This document shows positions 45,706 to 57,354 of a stretch of DNA of 64,000 bases, piece by piece. The notes under the pieces are model-generated. The model did not search any database. It saw only the letters and a list, made by a program, of their open reading frames with translations, and was not told where the DNA came from. Every line of letters starts with the position of its first letter. Position 1 is the first letter of the stretch. This DNA comes from Acidobacteriota bacterium. GTDB taxonomy: Bacteria; Acidobacteriota; Vicinamibacteria; Vicinamibacterales; SCN-69-37. The translations under genes were made by a program, and so were the position numbers. The stretch lies in assembly GCA_020853395.1 (NCBI GenBank), contig JADYYY010000019.1, positions 124,001 to 188,000 on the forward strand, written 5' to 3'.

Positions 45706-46726
45706 CGGAGCCCCCTCCTGCGGGGCGACGGCATCGTCGCAAGGTTGCGGGGGCGAAGTAGTGACGGTTTCGCTGAATTGATCTGAGAGTTGCGCTGCTC
45801 GCAAGTCACCGTTCGTGGCTGATGCCGCAGGCGCCGCGCCAGGCGGCACCCCGGGTGCCGGTGCACGGCAGCCACCGTGTGGAGGCGCCGCAGCAACGGT
45901 GTCGAGGCTGCAGACATCGTGTCGGCGCACTGTGGCAACCGCGTCGAGGCGCTGCGGCTACCGCTTCGGGGCGCTGCAGCCACCGTGTCGAGGCGCTGCA
46001 GCAACGGTGTCGAGGGGCTGTAGACATCGTTTCGGCGCACTATGGCAACCGTGTCGAGGCGTTGCAGTAACCCCTTCGGGGCGCTGCAGTCACCGCACGC
46101 GAGCCTGCAGATCGTAAGTCGCGAGGCGTCAGTGATTTAGAGGCCGCATTCGGAGAAGCGATCATCTTCGCGTTCGTGACTGCAGCGATTGGGATCGGGA
46201 TGCGTGCGGCGACGCACGGGGGATGCGGCCGCCGCTCCGGTCGGTACGCCGGCATCGTGCCGGCGGTGCGCCGCCGCGATCCGCGTGCTCGTGGTCGGCG
46301 ATCCGGTACCTCAGCGATCGGTACCGCGCCGTCTGACACAACGTCTCGGTGCTGCGACGATGGATCCGGTGGTCTCAGGGTCGCGCTCCGTCTACTTCAT
46401 CGATCGGTTTCGCGACATGCGGTGCTGGTGTTCGGACGTGTGGCGCTTGCTCACGTGGATGTGACGTTCGCGAATGCCGTCACCGGGTCGAGCTACGGGT
46501 GGTGCGAATCGCCGTGCGGCAACTGCGACGGGGTGGCGATCCAACTGCGGTGGCGCGAGACCGCTCGCGAAGCGATGAGGACGCCGCGCGTCATCGCGAT
46601 CGCGTCGGGCGGGCACACGCACGTCGGCTGCGGCGAGGGGCCCGACGGCCCGTCGTCCGGCCAGCGGCAAATACGAACGAAGACGCACGCGCTATCGAGG
46701 GCGCACGGCAGAGCCACCCGGGGCGA
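45706..46726. other. One-kilobase gap without a credible gene
   Basis: Apart from the 22-bp repeat array at 45863-46114, I see nothing certain here. Open frames on both strands are arginine- or cysteine-rich and lack start signals. The composition between 46130 and 46200 is less GC-rich than its surroundings. Fragments such as AFGEAIIFAFVTAAIGIG may be decayed coding sequence. Confidence 0.5.
45863..46114. repeat. 22-bp tandem repeat with five-unit higher-order structure
   Basis: Ten units start at 45877; all are 22 bases except the second (20). A typical unit begins GTGTCGAGGCGCTGCAG and ends in CAACG, ACATC, CAACC, TAACC or CCACC. Units 1-5 (45877-45984) and 6-10 (45985-46094) match one to one in their ends and internal variants, so a block of about 110 bp has been duplicated. 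Partial units flank both sides. Most units contain the palindrome GCTGCAGC or a variant. The period is not a multiple of three, so it is unlikely to encode protein. Confidence 0.85.
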
Positions 46727-48289
46727 TCACGGCAGCGCGCCCGCCTTGGTCGCCGTCGCCGCCTCCTCGTCGAGCACCTGCACCATGCGGCGATAGAGCG
46801 CGTCGGCCTCGTCGCGCGTGTCGGCGACGGCCGTCAGGCCGAGCGCGCCCTGCTCGCCGACGCCGTTGACCATGTGCAGCACGATCCCGTGCTGCCGCGT
46901 CTGGTCGTAGTGGAGGCCGTGGCGCGCGACGATGTCGAAGAGGTCGTCGTGCGTGAAGGCGCGGTACGCCGGCGAGTGGACGTGGTCGCTCGCGACGAAG
47001 CACTTCGCCGCGCCGGCCGGCGTGCGGAACACGCCGGCATCCGCGTCGTAGCGGCCGTCCGTGAGGAACTGCAGCGTCAGGAACGGATGCGTCGTCCCGC
47101 CTTTGCGCAGGTTGATCTCGATCGCGTAGACCTCCCACTCGTCGCGATCGTTCAGCACCGTGACGAAGTCGAGCGCGAACCGGCCGAGGACGCCCTCGCG
47201 CTCGAGCCGCGTGCCGACCTTCATGGCCTCGCGCATGATCGCGACGGCGTAGTCGGGGCTCGCGGGGAACCGGCATCCGAGATAGGCCTGGCCGCTCGGC
47301 CCGCCGAGCATCTGGTCGTGCGTGGAGAGCGGCTCGACGTCCCCGAGCGGCGTGATCCGGAGCTGCGCGCTCGGGCTCCGGAAGTCGCGCCCCGCGATCA
47401 GCTCTTCGACGATGCCGCCGTGATCGGCGAGCGTGGAGACGAACCGCGCGTAGGTCATCTTCGGCGACTCGAACTGCATCGCCTCGATCCGCGCCGCGAT
47501 GGCGGTGGCCTCGGCCGCATCGCCCGGCTCCGGGAGCCCCGACAGATCGATGTTGGCGTTGCCCGCGCCCGACACGCCTTCGTTCAGCTTCGCGACGATC
47601 TTGCGGATGGCCGGCTTCGTCCGTCGCATGCGGGCGATGGCCTGCGCCATCGCCTCCGGCGTGTGCAGGTCCTCGACGCCGAGCGGGTGCGACACGCCTT
47701 CCTCCGCGAAGATCTTGCGCGCGCCGCTCTTCGTGCCGAGCGGGAAGTGCTTCGGGTCGGCGCCGTACATCGGGATGCCCAGCCGCAGCGCCAGCTCCCG
47801 TTCGCGCTCGGTCGTGTTGTAGGGCACGAGGTGCGCGCGCTCGGGATTCGGGATGAGCGACCGGATGTGCTCGAGGAGCCTCGGGCGCTCGAGCAGCTTG
47901 TCGGTGAGCGGCTGCGCCGATCCGTCGAGCGGCGACACGAGGAACAGCCGTTTGCGCGCGTGGCCGGCGAACACGCCGGGCAGCAGATCGAGGTAGTAGT
48001 CCACGACGTCGGGATGGATCGCTTGCGACGTCACGTAGATCAGCCGCGCCCGCGGCTGCCGCAGCAGGAGCAGCAGGAACAGGAAGCGCTCCTCGAGCGC
48101 CTGCTGGCGCACGCCGCGCGCCGCCGACTCCAGGCTGAGCGACGGCACGACGACGACCGTCTGTTCGTCGTCGGTGAACTGCTGGATGGAGCGCCAGAGC
48201 GGCACCAGCTTCTGCTGGAGCGCGTCGAACCTCGTGGCGATTTCCGTCTCGGTCAGCGGCAGCGCGGGCGGGGCGAAGGTCGTGTCCAC
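46727..48289 (-). CDS. PGM1-like ATP-grasp ligase
   Basis: This protein of about 520 residues resembles the ATP-grasp peptide ligase PGM1 of pheganomycin synthesis and its many unassigned homologues. Relevant stretches are TVVVVPSLSLE near the start, YVTSQAIHP, LIPNPERAHLVPYNTTERER, KSGARKIFAEEGV, KIVAKLNEGVSGAGNANI for the nucleotide site, RFALDFVTVL and EINLRKGGTTHPF for the metal site. It would join an amine to a carboxylate using ATP; substrates are unknown and no peptide precursor gene is visible. GTG 48289 is preferred to the TTG at 48313 because TACAAT lies seven bases before the GTG. Confidence 0.78.
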   Translation of the reverse strand: MDTTFAPPALPLTETEIATRFDALQQKLVPLWRSIQQFTDDEQTVVVVPSLSLESAARGVRQQALEERFLFLLLLLRQPRARLIYVTSQAIHPDVVDYYLDLLPGVFAGHARKRLFLVSPLDGSAQPLTDKLLERPRLLEHIRSLIPNPERAHLVPYNTTERERELALRLGIPMYGADPKHFPLGTKSGARKIFAEEGVSHPLGVEDLHTPEAMAQAIARMRRTKPAIRKIVAKLNEGVSGAGNANIDLSGLPEPGDAAEATAIAARIEAMQFESPKMTYARFVSTLADHGGIVEELIAGRDFRSPSAQLRITPLGDVEPLSTHDQMLGGPSGQAYLGCRFPASPDYAVAIMREAMKVGTRLEREGVLGRFALDFVTVLNDRDEWEVYAIEINLRKGGTTHPFLTLQFLTDGRYDADAGVFRTPAGAAKCFVASDHVHSPAYRAFTHDDLFDIVARHGLHYDQTRQHGIVLHMVNGVGEQGALGLTAVADTRDEADALYRRMVQVLDEEAATATKAGALP

Positions 48290-48296
48290 GGCGCCG

Positions 48297-48302
48297 ATTG
48301 TA
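48297..48302 (-). promoter_or_regulatory. TACAAT -10-like element of the PGM1-like gene
   Basis: TACAAT ends seven bases before GTG 48289 on the minus strand, inside the 48-base space shared with pyc. No Shine-Dalgarno is present. Confidence 0.4.
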
Positions 48303-48322
48303 ACCGGCGGCAACGCGCGTGA

Positions 48323-48328
48323 TATTTT
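48323..48328 (+). promoter_or_regulatory. TATTTT -10-like element of pyc
   Basis: TATTTT ends nine bases before ATG 48338; TTGTAA lies 19 bases upstream as a possible -35. AAAGG between them could also serve as a weak ribosome site. Confidence 0.4.
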
Positions 48329-48337
48329 TCAAAGGTT

Positions 48338-51300
48338 ATGCGCAAGCTGCTCGCGCTCAACCGTGGGGAAATCGCCATCCGCATCATGCGGGCCGCCACG
48401 GAATTGGGGCTCCGCACCGTGGCGGTGTTCGCCCGCGAGGACGCGCTCAGCCTGCACCGGTTCAAGGCGGACGAGGCCTATCCGATTGGCGAAGACCGGG
48501 GGCCCGTGGCCGCCTATCTCGACGTCGACGGCATCGTCGCGCTCGCCCGCGAGAAGGGCGTCGATGCCATCCACCCCGGCTACGGGTTCCTGTCGGAGAA
48601 CCCGGCGCTGCCGCGGGCGTGCGCGGCGGCGGGCATCACGTTCGTCGGTCCGAGCGCGGCGCTGCTCGAGCTGCTCGGCGACAAGACGGCCGCGCGCGGT
48701 CTGGCCGAGCGCGCCGCGGTGCCGATCGTTCCGGGCACGGACCGCGCGCTGGCGACGGCGGCGGAGGTCGAGGCCGCGGCGCGCGCGATCGGCTACCCGC
48801 TGATCATCAAGGCGGCGTTCGGCGGCGGCGGGCGCGGCATGCGCGTCGTCGACTCGGCGGCCGACCTCGTCGCGCGCTACGAAGAGGCGAGCCGGGAAGC
48901 GGCCGCCGCGTTCGGCAACGGCGCGGTGTTCCTCGAGCGGTTCATCCGCAACCCGAGGCACATCGAGGTGCAGATCCTCGCGGACCGGCACGGCAACGTG
49001 CTGCACCTGTACGAGCGCGACTGCTCGGTGCAGCGGCGGCACCAGAAGGTCGTCGAGGTCGCGCCGGCCGTCGGCCTCGATCCGGCGATCCGCGATGCGA
49101 TCTGCGACGCGGCCGTGCGGCTGATGCGGACCGCGGCGTACGAGAACGCCGGCACCGTCGAGTTCCTGCTCGACACCGACACGAACGAGTGGTTCTTCAT
49201 CGAGGTCAACCCGCGCATCCAGGTCGAGCACACCGTGACCGAGATGGTCACCGGCATCGACCTGGTGCGGTCGCAGATCCTGGTCGCCCAGGGGCACGAG
49301 CTGCACCGCGCGCCGTTGAACCTGCCGGCCCAGGACCGGATTCCCCTGAACGGGTACGCCCTGCAGTGCCGCGTCACGACGGAGGATCCGCAGAACAACT
49401 TCGTCCCCGACTACGGGAAGATCCACACCTATCGATCGCCGGCCGGATTCGGCGTGCGCCTGGACGGCGGATCGGCCTACAGCGGCGCCACGATCAGCCC
49501 GTACTACGACTCGCTGCTCGTGAAGATGACGGCGTGGGACCGCGAGTTCCCGATCGCCTGCCGGCGCATGGACCGGGCGCTGCGCGAGTTCCGGATTCGC
49601 GGCGTCAAGACGAACATCCCGTTCCTCGAGAACGTGGTCAACCACCCGGGGTTCCGCGCCGGCAACGTCACGACGCGGTTCCTCGACCAGACGCCGGAGC
49701 TGTTCCGGTTCGTGCCGCGGCAGGATCGCGCCACCAAGCTGCTCACCTACGTTGCCGAGGTGCTGGTGAACGGCAACCCGGAGGTGGCCGGCAAGCCGGT
49801 GCCCGCGAAGTTCCGCACGGCGCCCGTGCCGGCGCACCTGACGGGCGAGCCGCCGCGCGGCACGCGGCAGTTGCTCGACGAGCTGGGGCCGATCGAGTTC
49901 GCCGGGTGGACCGCCCGCCAGACGGGGCTGCTCCTCACCGACACGACGCTGCGCGACGCGCACCAGTCGCTGATGGCGACGCGCGTGCGCACGCACGACA
50001 TGGCCGCGATCGCCAACTTCATCGCGCACCGGCTGTCGGGCCTCTACAGTCTCGAGATGTGGGGCGGCGCGACGTTCGACGTCTCGATGCGGTTCCTGCT
50101 CGAGGACCCGTGGCGCCGCCTGCGCCGGCTGCGCGAGCTCGTTCCCAACATCTGCTTCCAGATGCTGTTCCGCGCGTCGAACGCGGTGGGCTACACCGCC
50201 TACCCCGACAACGCCGTGCGCGAGTTCGTGATCGAGGCGGCCGCGCAGGGCATCGACATCTTCCGCATCTTCGACTCGCTGAACTGGCTGCCGAACATGC
50301 AGGTGGCGATCGAGGCGGTGCTGAAGAGCGGCCGCGTCTGCGAAGCCGCCGTCTGCTACACGGGCGACATCCTCGACCCGGCGCGCGACAAGTACCCGCT
50401 GCAGTACTACGTCCGGATGGCGAGGGAGCTCGAGCGCATGGGCGCGCACGTGCTCGGCATCAAGGACATGGCCGGCCTGTGCCGGCCGTACGCCGCCGAG
50501 AAGCTGGTGCGCACGCTGAAGGACGAGATCGGCATCCCGATCCACTTCCACACGCACGACACGAGCGGGGTGAACTCGGCGTCGATCCTCAAGGCCTCGG
50601 AGGCGGGCGTGGACGTGGCCGATGCGGCCGCCGCGTCGATGAGCGGCACGACCAGCCAGCCGAACATGAACTCGATCGTGGCGGCGCTCGCGCACACGCC
50701 GCGCGCCACCGGCCTCGACCTGGCCGCGCTGAACCAGTACTCGGACTACTGGGAGGTCGTGCGCGGGCTCTACGAGCCGTTCGACAACGCGCCGCTCTCC
50801 GGCACGGCCGAGGTGTACCTCCACGAGATGCCGGGCGGCCAGTACACCAACCTGCGCGAGCAGGCCGACGCCATGGGGCTCGGCGAGCGCTGGCCGGAGA
50901 TCGCGCGCACCTACGCCGACGTCAACCGGGCCTTCGGCGACATCGTCAAGGTGACGCCCTCGAGCAAGGTCGTGGGCGACATGGCGATCTTCCTCGTGAC
51001 GCACGGCCTGACGATGGCCGAGTTCGAGGCGCTGGGGCCGAACCACACGCTGACCTTGCCCAACTCCGTCGTCGACATGTTCGCCGGCTCGCTCGGGCAG
51101 CCGGACGGCGGGTGGCCGGCCGGGCTGTCGGCGCAGGTGCTCAGGAACCAGGCGCCGATCGCCGGACGGCCCGGCGAGAGCCTCGCGCCGATCGACTTCG
51201 AGCAGACCGCGGCGACGCTCGAGCGCCTCATCCGGCGCCGGCCCTCGCACGACGAGGTGCTGAGCTACGTCATGTACCCCGACGTGTTCATGAAGTTCGC

Positions 51301-51775
51301 GCGGGCGCAGGAGCGCTTCGGCGATCCCGGCGTCGTGCCGACGAGCGTGTTCCTCTACGGCATGAAGACCGGCGAGGAGATCTCGATCGATCTCGAGCCG
51401 GGCAAGACGCTCGTCGTGAAGTTCCTGACGATCGGCGATCTCCACCCCGACGGCCAGCGCACGGTGTTCTTCGAGCTGAACGGCCAGCCGCGCGAGGTGA
51501 CGGTGCGCGATCGATCGCGCAAGGAAACCGCCTCCGCCAAGGAGATGGCCGATCCCGCCCACGCCGGCCACATCGGCGCGCCCACGCCCGGCATCGTCAC
51601 CGCCGTGGCGGTCGAGCAGGGCCAGGTGGTGGAGCAGGGGCAGAAGCTGCTGATCCTCGAGGCGATGAAGATGCAGAGCACGGTGTACGCGCCGATCGCC
51701 GGGCGCGTCGCGCGCAAGCTCGTGTCGGCCGGTCAGAACGTGGAGACGAAGGAGCTGCTGCTCGTCATCGAGTAG
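48338..51775 (+). CDS. pyc: Pyruvate carboxylase
   Basis: This complete single-chain pyruvate carboxylase of 1145 residues makes oxaloacetate from pyruvate and bicarbonate. The biotin carboxylase part (about 1-455) has the glycine-rich loop KAAFGGGGRGMR and EVNPRIQVEHTVTE. The carboxyltransferase part (about 525-1000) has DTTLRDAHQSLMATRVR, EMWGGATFDVSMRFL and HTHDTSGV for metal and substrate. The tail is a biotinyl domain with the biotin lysine Lys1111 in LEAMKMQS. Length and order are those of the bacterial tetrameric enzyme. It replenishes the citric-acid cycle. The gene overlaps the convergent glycosyltransferase end by 11 bases. Confidence 0.97.
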   Translation: MRKLLALNRGEIAIRIMRAATELGLRTVAVFAREDALSLHRFKADEAYPIGEDRGPVAAYLDVDGIVALAREKGVDAIHPGYGFLSENPALPRACAAAGITFVGPSAALLELLGDKTAARGLAERAAVPIVPGTDRALATAAEVEAAARAIGYPLIIKAAFGGGGRGMRVVDSAADLVARYEEASREAAAAFGNGAVFLERFIRNPRHIEVQILADRHGNVLHLYERDCSVQRRHQKVVEVAPAVGLDPAIRDAICDAAVRLMRTAAYENAGTVEFLLDTDTNEWFFIEVNPRIQVEHTVTEMVTGIDLVRSQILVAQGHELHRAPLNLPAQDRIPLNGYALQCRVTTEDPQNNFVPDYGKIHTYRSPAGFGVRLDGGSAYSGATISPYYDSLLVKMTAWDREFPIACRRMDRALREFRIRGVKTNIPFLENVVNHPGFRAGNVTTRFLDQTPELFRFVPRQDRATKLLTYVAEVLVNGNPEVAGKPVPAKFRTAPVPAHLTGEPPRGTRQLLDELGPIEFAGWTARQTGLLLTDTTLRDAHQSLMATRVRTHDMAAIANFIAHRLSGLYSLEMWGGATFDVSMRFLLEDPWRRLRRLRELVPNICFQMLFRASNAVGYTAYPDNAVREFVIEAAAQGIDIFRIFDSLNWLPNMQVAIEAVLKSGRVCEAAVCYTGDILDPARDKYPLQYYVRMARELERMGAHVLGIKDMAGLCRPYAAEKLVRTLKDEIGIPIHFHTHDTSGVNSASILKASEAGVDVADAAAASMSGTTSQPNMNSIVAALAHTPRATGLDLAALNQYSDYWEVVRGLYEPFDNAPLSGTAEVYLHEMPGGQYTNLREQADAMGLGERWPEIARTYADVNRAFGDIVKVTPSSKVVGDMAIFLVTHGLTMAEFEALGPNHTLTLPNSVVDMFAGSLGQPDGGWPAGLSAQVLRNQAPIAGRPGESLAPIDFEQTAATLERLIRRRPSHDEVLSYVMYPDVFMKFARAQERFGDPGVVPTSVFLYGMKTGEEISIDLEPGKTLVVKFLTIGDLHPDGQRTVFFELNGQPREVTVRDRSRKETASAKEMADPAHAGHIGAPTPGIVTAVAVEQGQVVEQGQKLLILEAMKMQSTVYAPIAGRVARKLVSAGQNVETKELLLVIE

Positions 51776-52943
51776 GCACCGGCCGGCTCGACGCCGGCTG
51801 CCGCGCCAGGTCCAGGAAGAGCTTCCGATACGCCTTCGCCGGCCCGGCTGCGTCGAACGTCTGCGCTCGCGCGCGGGCGGCACGGGCCAGGCGCTCGCGC
51901 CGCTCCCGATCGGTGAGGAGCGCCGCGATCGCGGCGGCGAGCGCCGCCGGGTCGGCGGGCGGCACGAGGATGCCGGTGTCGGCGGTGACGAGGTCCACGA
52001 TGCCGCTGACCTGCGTGCCGACCGAGGCGATGCCGGCCGCCATCGCCTCGAGCAGCGCGATCGGCATGCCCTCCCACAGCGACGGCAGCACGAACAGGTC
52101 GAGCGCCGGAAGGCACGCCATGGGATCGTCCACGTGGCCCGCCAGCACGAATCGGCGCTCGAGCCCGGCGCCCGCCACGCGCCTCGCGAGATCGGGGGCG
52201 AGCGGGCCGTCGCCGATGACGAGGAAGTGCGCGGACGGGATGCGCTCGCACACCATCCTCGCCGCCTCGATCAAATACGGCAGGCCCTTCTGCGTCTTCA
52301 AGCGCGCGACGGTGCCGGCGACGAGCGCATTGTCGGGGATGCCCCAGTCGCGCCGCACCGCGCCTTTCGCACGCAGGCTCGACGCGCGCGAGAGGTCGAA
52401 CCCGTTGGGGATCACGACGACCTCGGGCCGGTGGTGATGACGACGGACGTCGTCGCGCACGCCGTCCGAGACGGCCACCAGACGGTCGGCACAGCGCATC
52501 GTCCAGCGATCGAGCGCGGCCGCGACGTGCGCGAACGCCGCGGGGAATTCCGCGCCGTACATCCGCGAGTGCAGGTTGTGCAGCGTCGACACGACCGGGA
52601 TGCCGAGGGCGCGTCCGGCCGTGCGCCCCAGCCAGTCGGCGCGCGAGAGCTGCGTGTGCACGACGTCCGGTTTCCACGCGCGGCAGAATCGGGCCAGGCG
52701 CGCGACCGCCCGCGCGTCGAGCAGATGGCGCATGCCGAGATCGCGGCACTCGATCGAGGAGGGAACGGCATGGCGGAAGGCGGACGACACGCCGCGGAGG
52801 GCGCACACCGCCATCGGATCGTCCGAGGCCGGCCAGCAGGAGAGCAGCGCGGACAGCGCGCGGCCCGGGCCGTCGACGTCGGCTACGGTCGTGACCCAGA
52901 GCCAGCGGCGCCGCTCGGGATCGCCTGCGGCGTCAGGCGCCAT
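51765..52943 (-). CDS. Glycosyltransferase family 4 protein
   Basis: This 392-residue GT-B fold glycosyltransferase shows the N-terminal segments KPDVVHTQLSRADWLGR and PVVSTLHNLHSRMYG. The C-terminal nucleotide-sugar domain has VVIPNGFDLSR, GTVARLKTQKGLPYLIEAA, LVIGDGPL and the donor-site LPSLWEGMPIALLEAMA with the two Glu residues typical of GT4. It transfers a sugar to a surface glycan or lipid; donor and acceptor are unknown. No other cell-surface gene is adjacent, so it may act alone. Confidence 0.9.
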   Translation of the reverse strand: MAPDAAGDPERRRWLWVTTVADVDGPGRALSALLSCWPASDDPMAVCALRGVSSAFRHAVPSSIECRDLGMRHLLDARAVARLARFCRAWKPDVVHTQLSRADWLGRTAGRALGIPVVSTLHNLHSRMYGAEFPAAFAHVAAALDRWTMRCADRLVAVSDGVRDDVRRHHHRPEVVVIPNGFDLSRASSLRAKGAVRRDWGIPDNALVAGTVARLKTQKGLPYLIEAARMVCERIPSAHFLVIGDGPLAPDLARRVAGAGLERRFVLAGHVDDPMACLPALDLFVLPSLWEGMPIALLEAMAAGIASVGTQVSGIVDLVTADTGILVPPADPAALAAAIAALLTDRERRERLARAARARAQTFDAAGPAKAYRKLFLDLARQPASSRPVPTR

Positions 52944-53023
52944 GGCAGCTCGCGGCGCCAGCCGCCGGGCTCATCGGGCTGTGCGGCTGCGCGGCGACGA
53001 GCGCGCCGCCGCCGCGGGACAGG

Positions 53024-53944
53024 TCAGCGCCCGCCTTCGGGCTTCGGCGGCGCCGCACGGATGTACTCCCACAGCGCACGCAGATCCTGATCCGACATCC
53101 CCGAGTAGATCTGCCAGGGCATCGGAGAGCGGACGTCGGTGCCGTCCGGCCGCTTGCCTCGGCGAAGCGCGTTCTCGAAGTCGCCGAACGACCAGGCGCC
53201 GATGCCGGTCGCCTGATCGGGCGAGATGTTGCGGGCGGGCGGCCAGGTCGGATCGCCGCCCGGGATCGGCCCGCCGGACAGGCCTTCGCCGTGGCAGCCG
53301 ATGCACGTGCCGATCAGCACGGCGCCCCATTCGCGCGTGGCGCCGGGCGTGGCGTCGGGCGGCGCGGCCGCGTGATCGATCTTGTCGTAGGCGAACTGCA
53401 CGGCACCGATCGTCAGCAGGAACCGCAGCAGCGGGCCGGGGCGGTGCGGCGGCGTCTCGCGATCGACCGGCGGCAGGCTCTCGATGTAAGCGACGGCCGC
53501 CGCCAGATCGGCGTCCGAGAACCGGACGTAGTCCTCGGACGGCATGACGAGCGCCCGGCGACCCGATCGGGTGAGCCCGTGCCGGATCGTCCGCGCCCAG
53601 TCCTCCGCGGTGTAGCCGCGCGTGACGCTCCCGCGGCCCGCGGTCAGGTTCGGCGCGTAGACCAGGCCCATCGGCTGCGCGTCGATCACCGCGCCGCCGC
53701 CGAAGTCGGGCCGATGGCACTCGGCATGGCCGCAGGAGAGCAGGTTCTCGACGAGGTACTCGCCGCGCGCGATCGCGTCCGGCTGGCCGGTCTGGAGCGG
53801 CAACGCCTTCACCGGCTGCTCGAACGTCGCGCCGAGCTTGGCGCGCGACACCAGCACGATCGTCACGAAGCCCGCGGCGGCGACGATGAGCAGGCCGACG
53901 CCACCGTAGATCAGCACACGTGTCAGAACGCTCCTCTTCGCCAT
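53024..53944 (-). CDS. Membrane-anchored diheme cytochrome c
   Basis: This 306-residue protein has an N-terminal membrane anchor (about 10-32) and two c-type cytochrome domains. The second heme site is regular: CIGCH at 214-218. The first is CGHAECH (Cys71, Cys76, His77), with four residues between the cysteines instead of two. Axial methionine candidates lie in ALVMPSEDY and SPMPWQIYSGM. The C-terminal SDQDLRALWEYIRAAPP is typical. It would carry electrons at the outer face of the membrane. GGAGAGGGA precedes ATG 53944. It follows the decarboxylase gene by about 50 bases on the same strand. Confidence 0.85.
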   Translation of the reverse strand: MAKRSVLTRVLIYGGVGLLIVAAAGFVTIVLVSRAKLGATFEQPVKALPLQTGQPDAIARGEYLVENLLSCGHAECHRPDFGGGAVIDAQPMGLVYAPNLTAGRGSVTRGYTAEDWARTIRHGLTRSGRRALVMPSEDYVRFSDADLAAAVAYIESLPPVDRETPPHRPGPLLRFLLTIGAVQFAYDKIDHAAAPPDATPGATREWGAVLIGTCIGCHGEGLSGGPIPGGDPTWPPARNISPDQATGIGAWSFGDFENALRRGKRPDGTDVRSPMPWQIYSGMSDQDLRALWEYIRAAPPKPEGGR

Positions 53945-53995
53945 TCCCTCTCCGCGATGCGCCGCGTCGTCTCGCTCCGGCCGACGCCAGGCACG

Positions 53996-55618
<1,623 letters not shown>

Positions 55619-55800
55619 CGAGCGCGTCGCCCATCGTAATGCACGCGCGCTCGGACCGCGGCGTCGAGCCCCACGGTACTGGTGACGATGTCGAGGGTGC
55701 TGCGGAGTGAGCGGATCGCCGCGAGCCGCGAGGTGGTCGGAGCCGGAGGCCGTCGGGCCTCCGGATCGCAATCACCGCGGCGAGGCGTTGCGCGGCTGTC

Positions 55801-55911
55801 GTGCTCGATCGCCGGCCGCTATGCGGCCGTCGTTCTTGATCGTCAGCCGCTACGCGGCTGTCGTGTGAAATCGCCAGCCGCTACGCGGCTGTCGTGTGAA
55901 ATCGCCAGCCG

Positions 55912-55924
<13 letters not shown>
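55801..55924. repeat. 31-bp palindromic repeat, four copies, over a stop codon
   Basis: Four consecutive 31-base units (55801, 55832, 55863 and 55894) occur; units 3 and 4 are identical. Each contains a hairpin AGCCGCTACGCGGCT (variant in unit 1). A decayed half unit precedes and follows. The last full unit includes the TAG stop (55912-55914) of the sigma-54 regulator, and the next partial unit lies in its coding end. It may act as a transcript-end structure or be a REP-like mobile palindrome. Confidence 0.85.

Positions 55925-57354
<1,430 letters not shown>

Noticed and set aside
45877-46094. 22-bp repeats considered as a CRISPR array
   Set aside because: Units abut without spacers and are degenerate; no cas gene is present.
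46176-46796. Plus-strand open frame of 206 codons in the repeat-rich gap
   Set aside because: It overlaps the end of the PGM1-like gene, has no start signal and looks like noise. Some decayed coding sequence remains possible.
48329-51883. Minus-strand open frame of about 1180 codons opposite pyruvate carboxylase
   Set aside because: It mirrors the codon pattern of pyc; composition is rich in Arg, His and Asp, with no recognisable domain.
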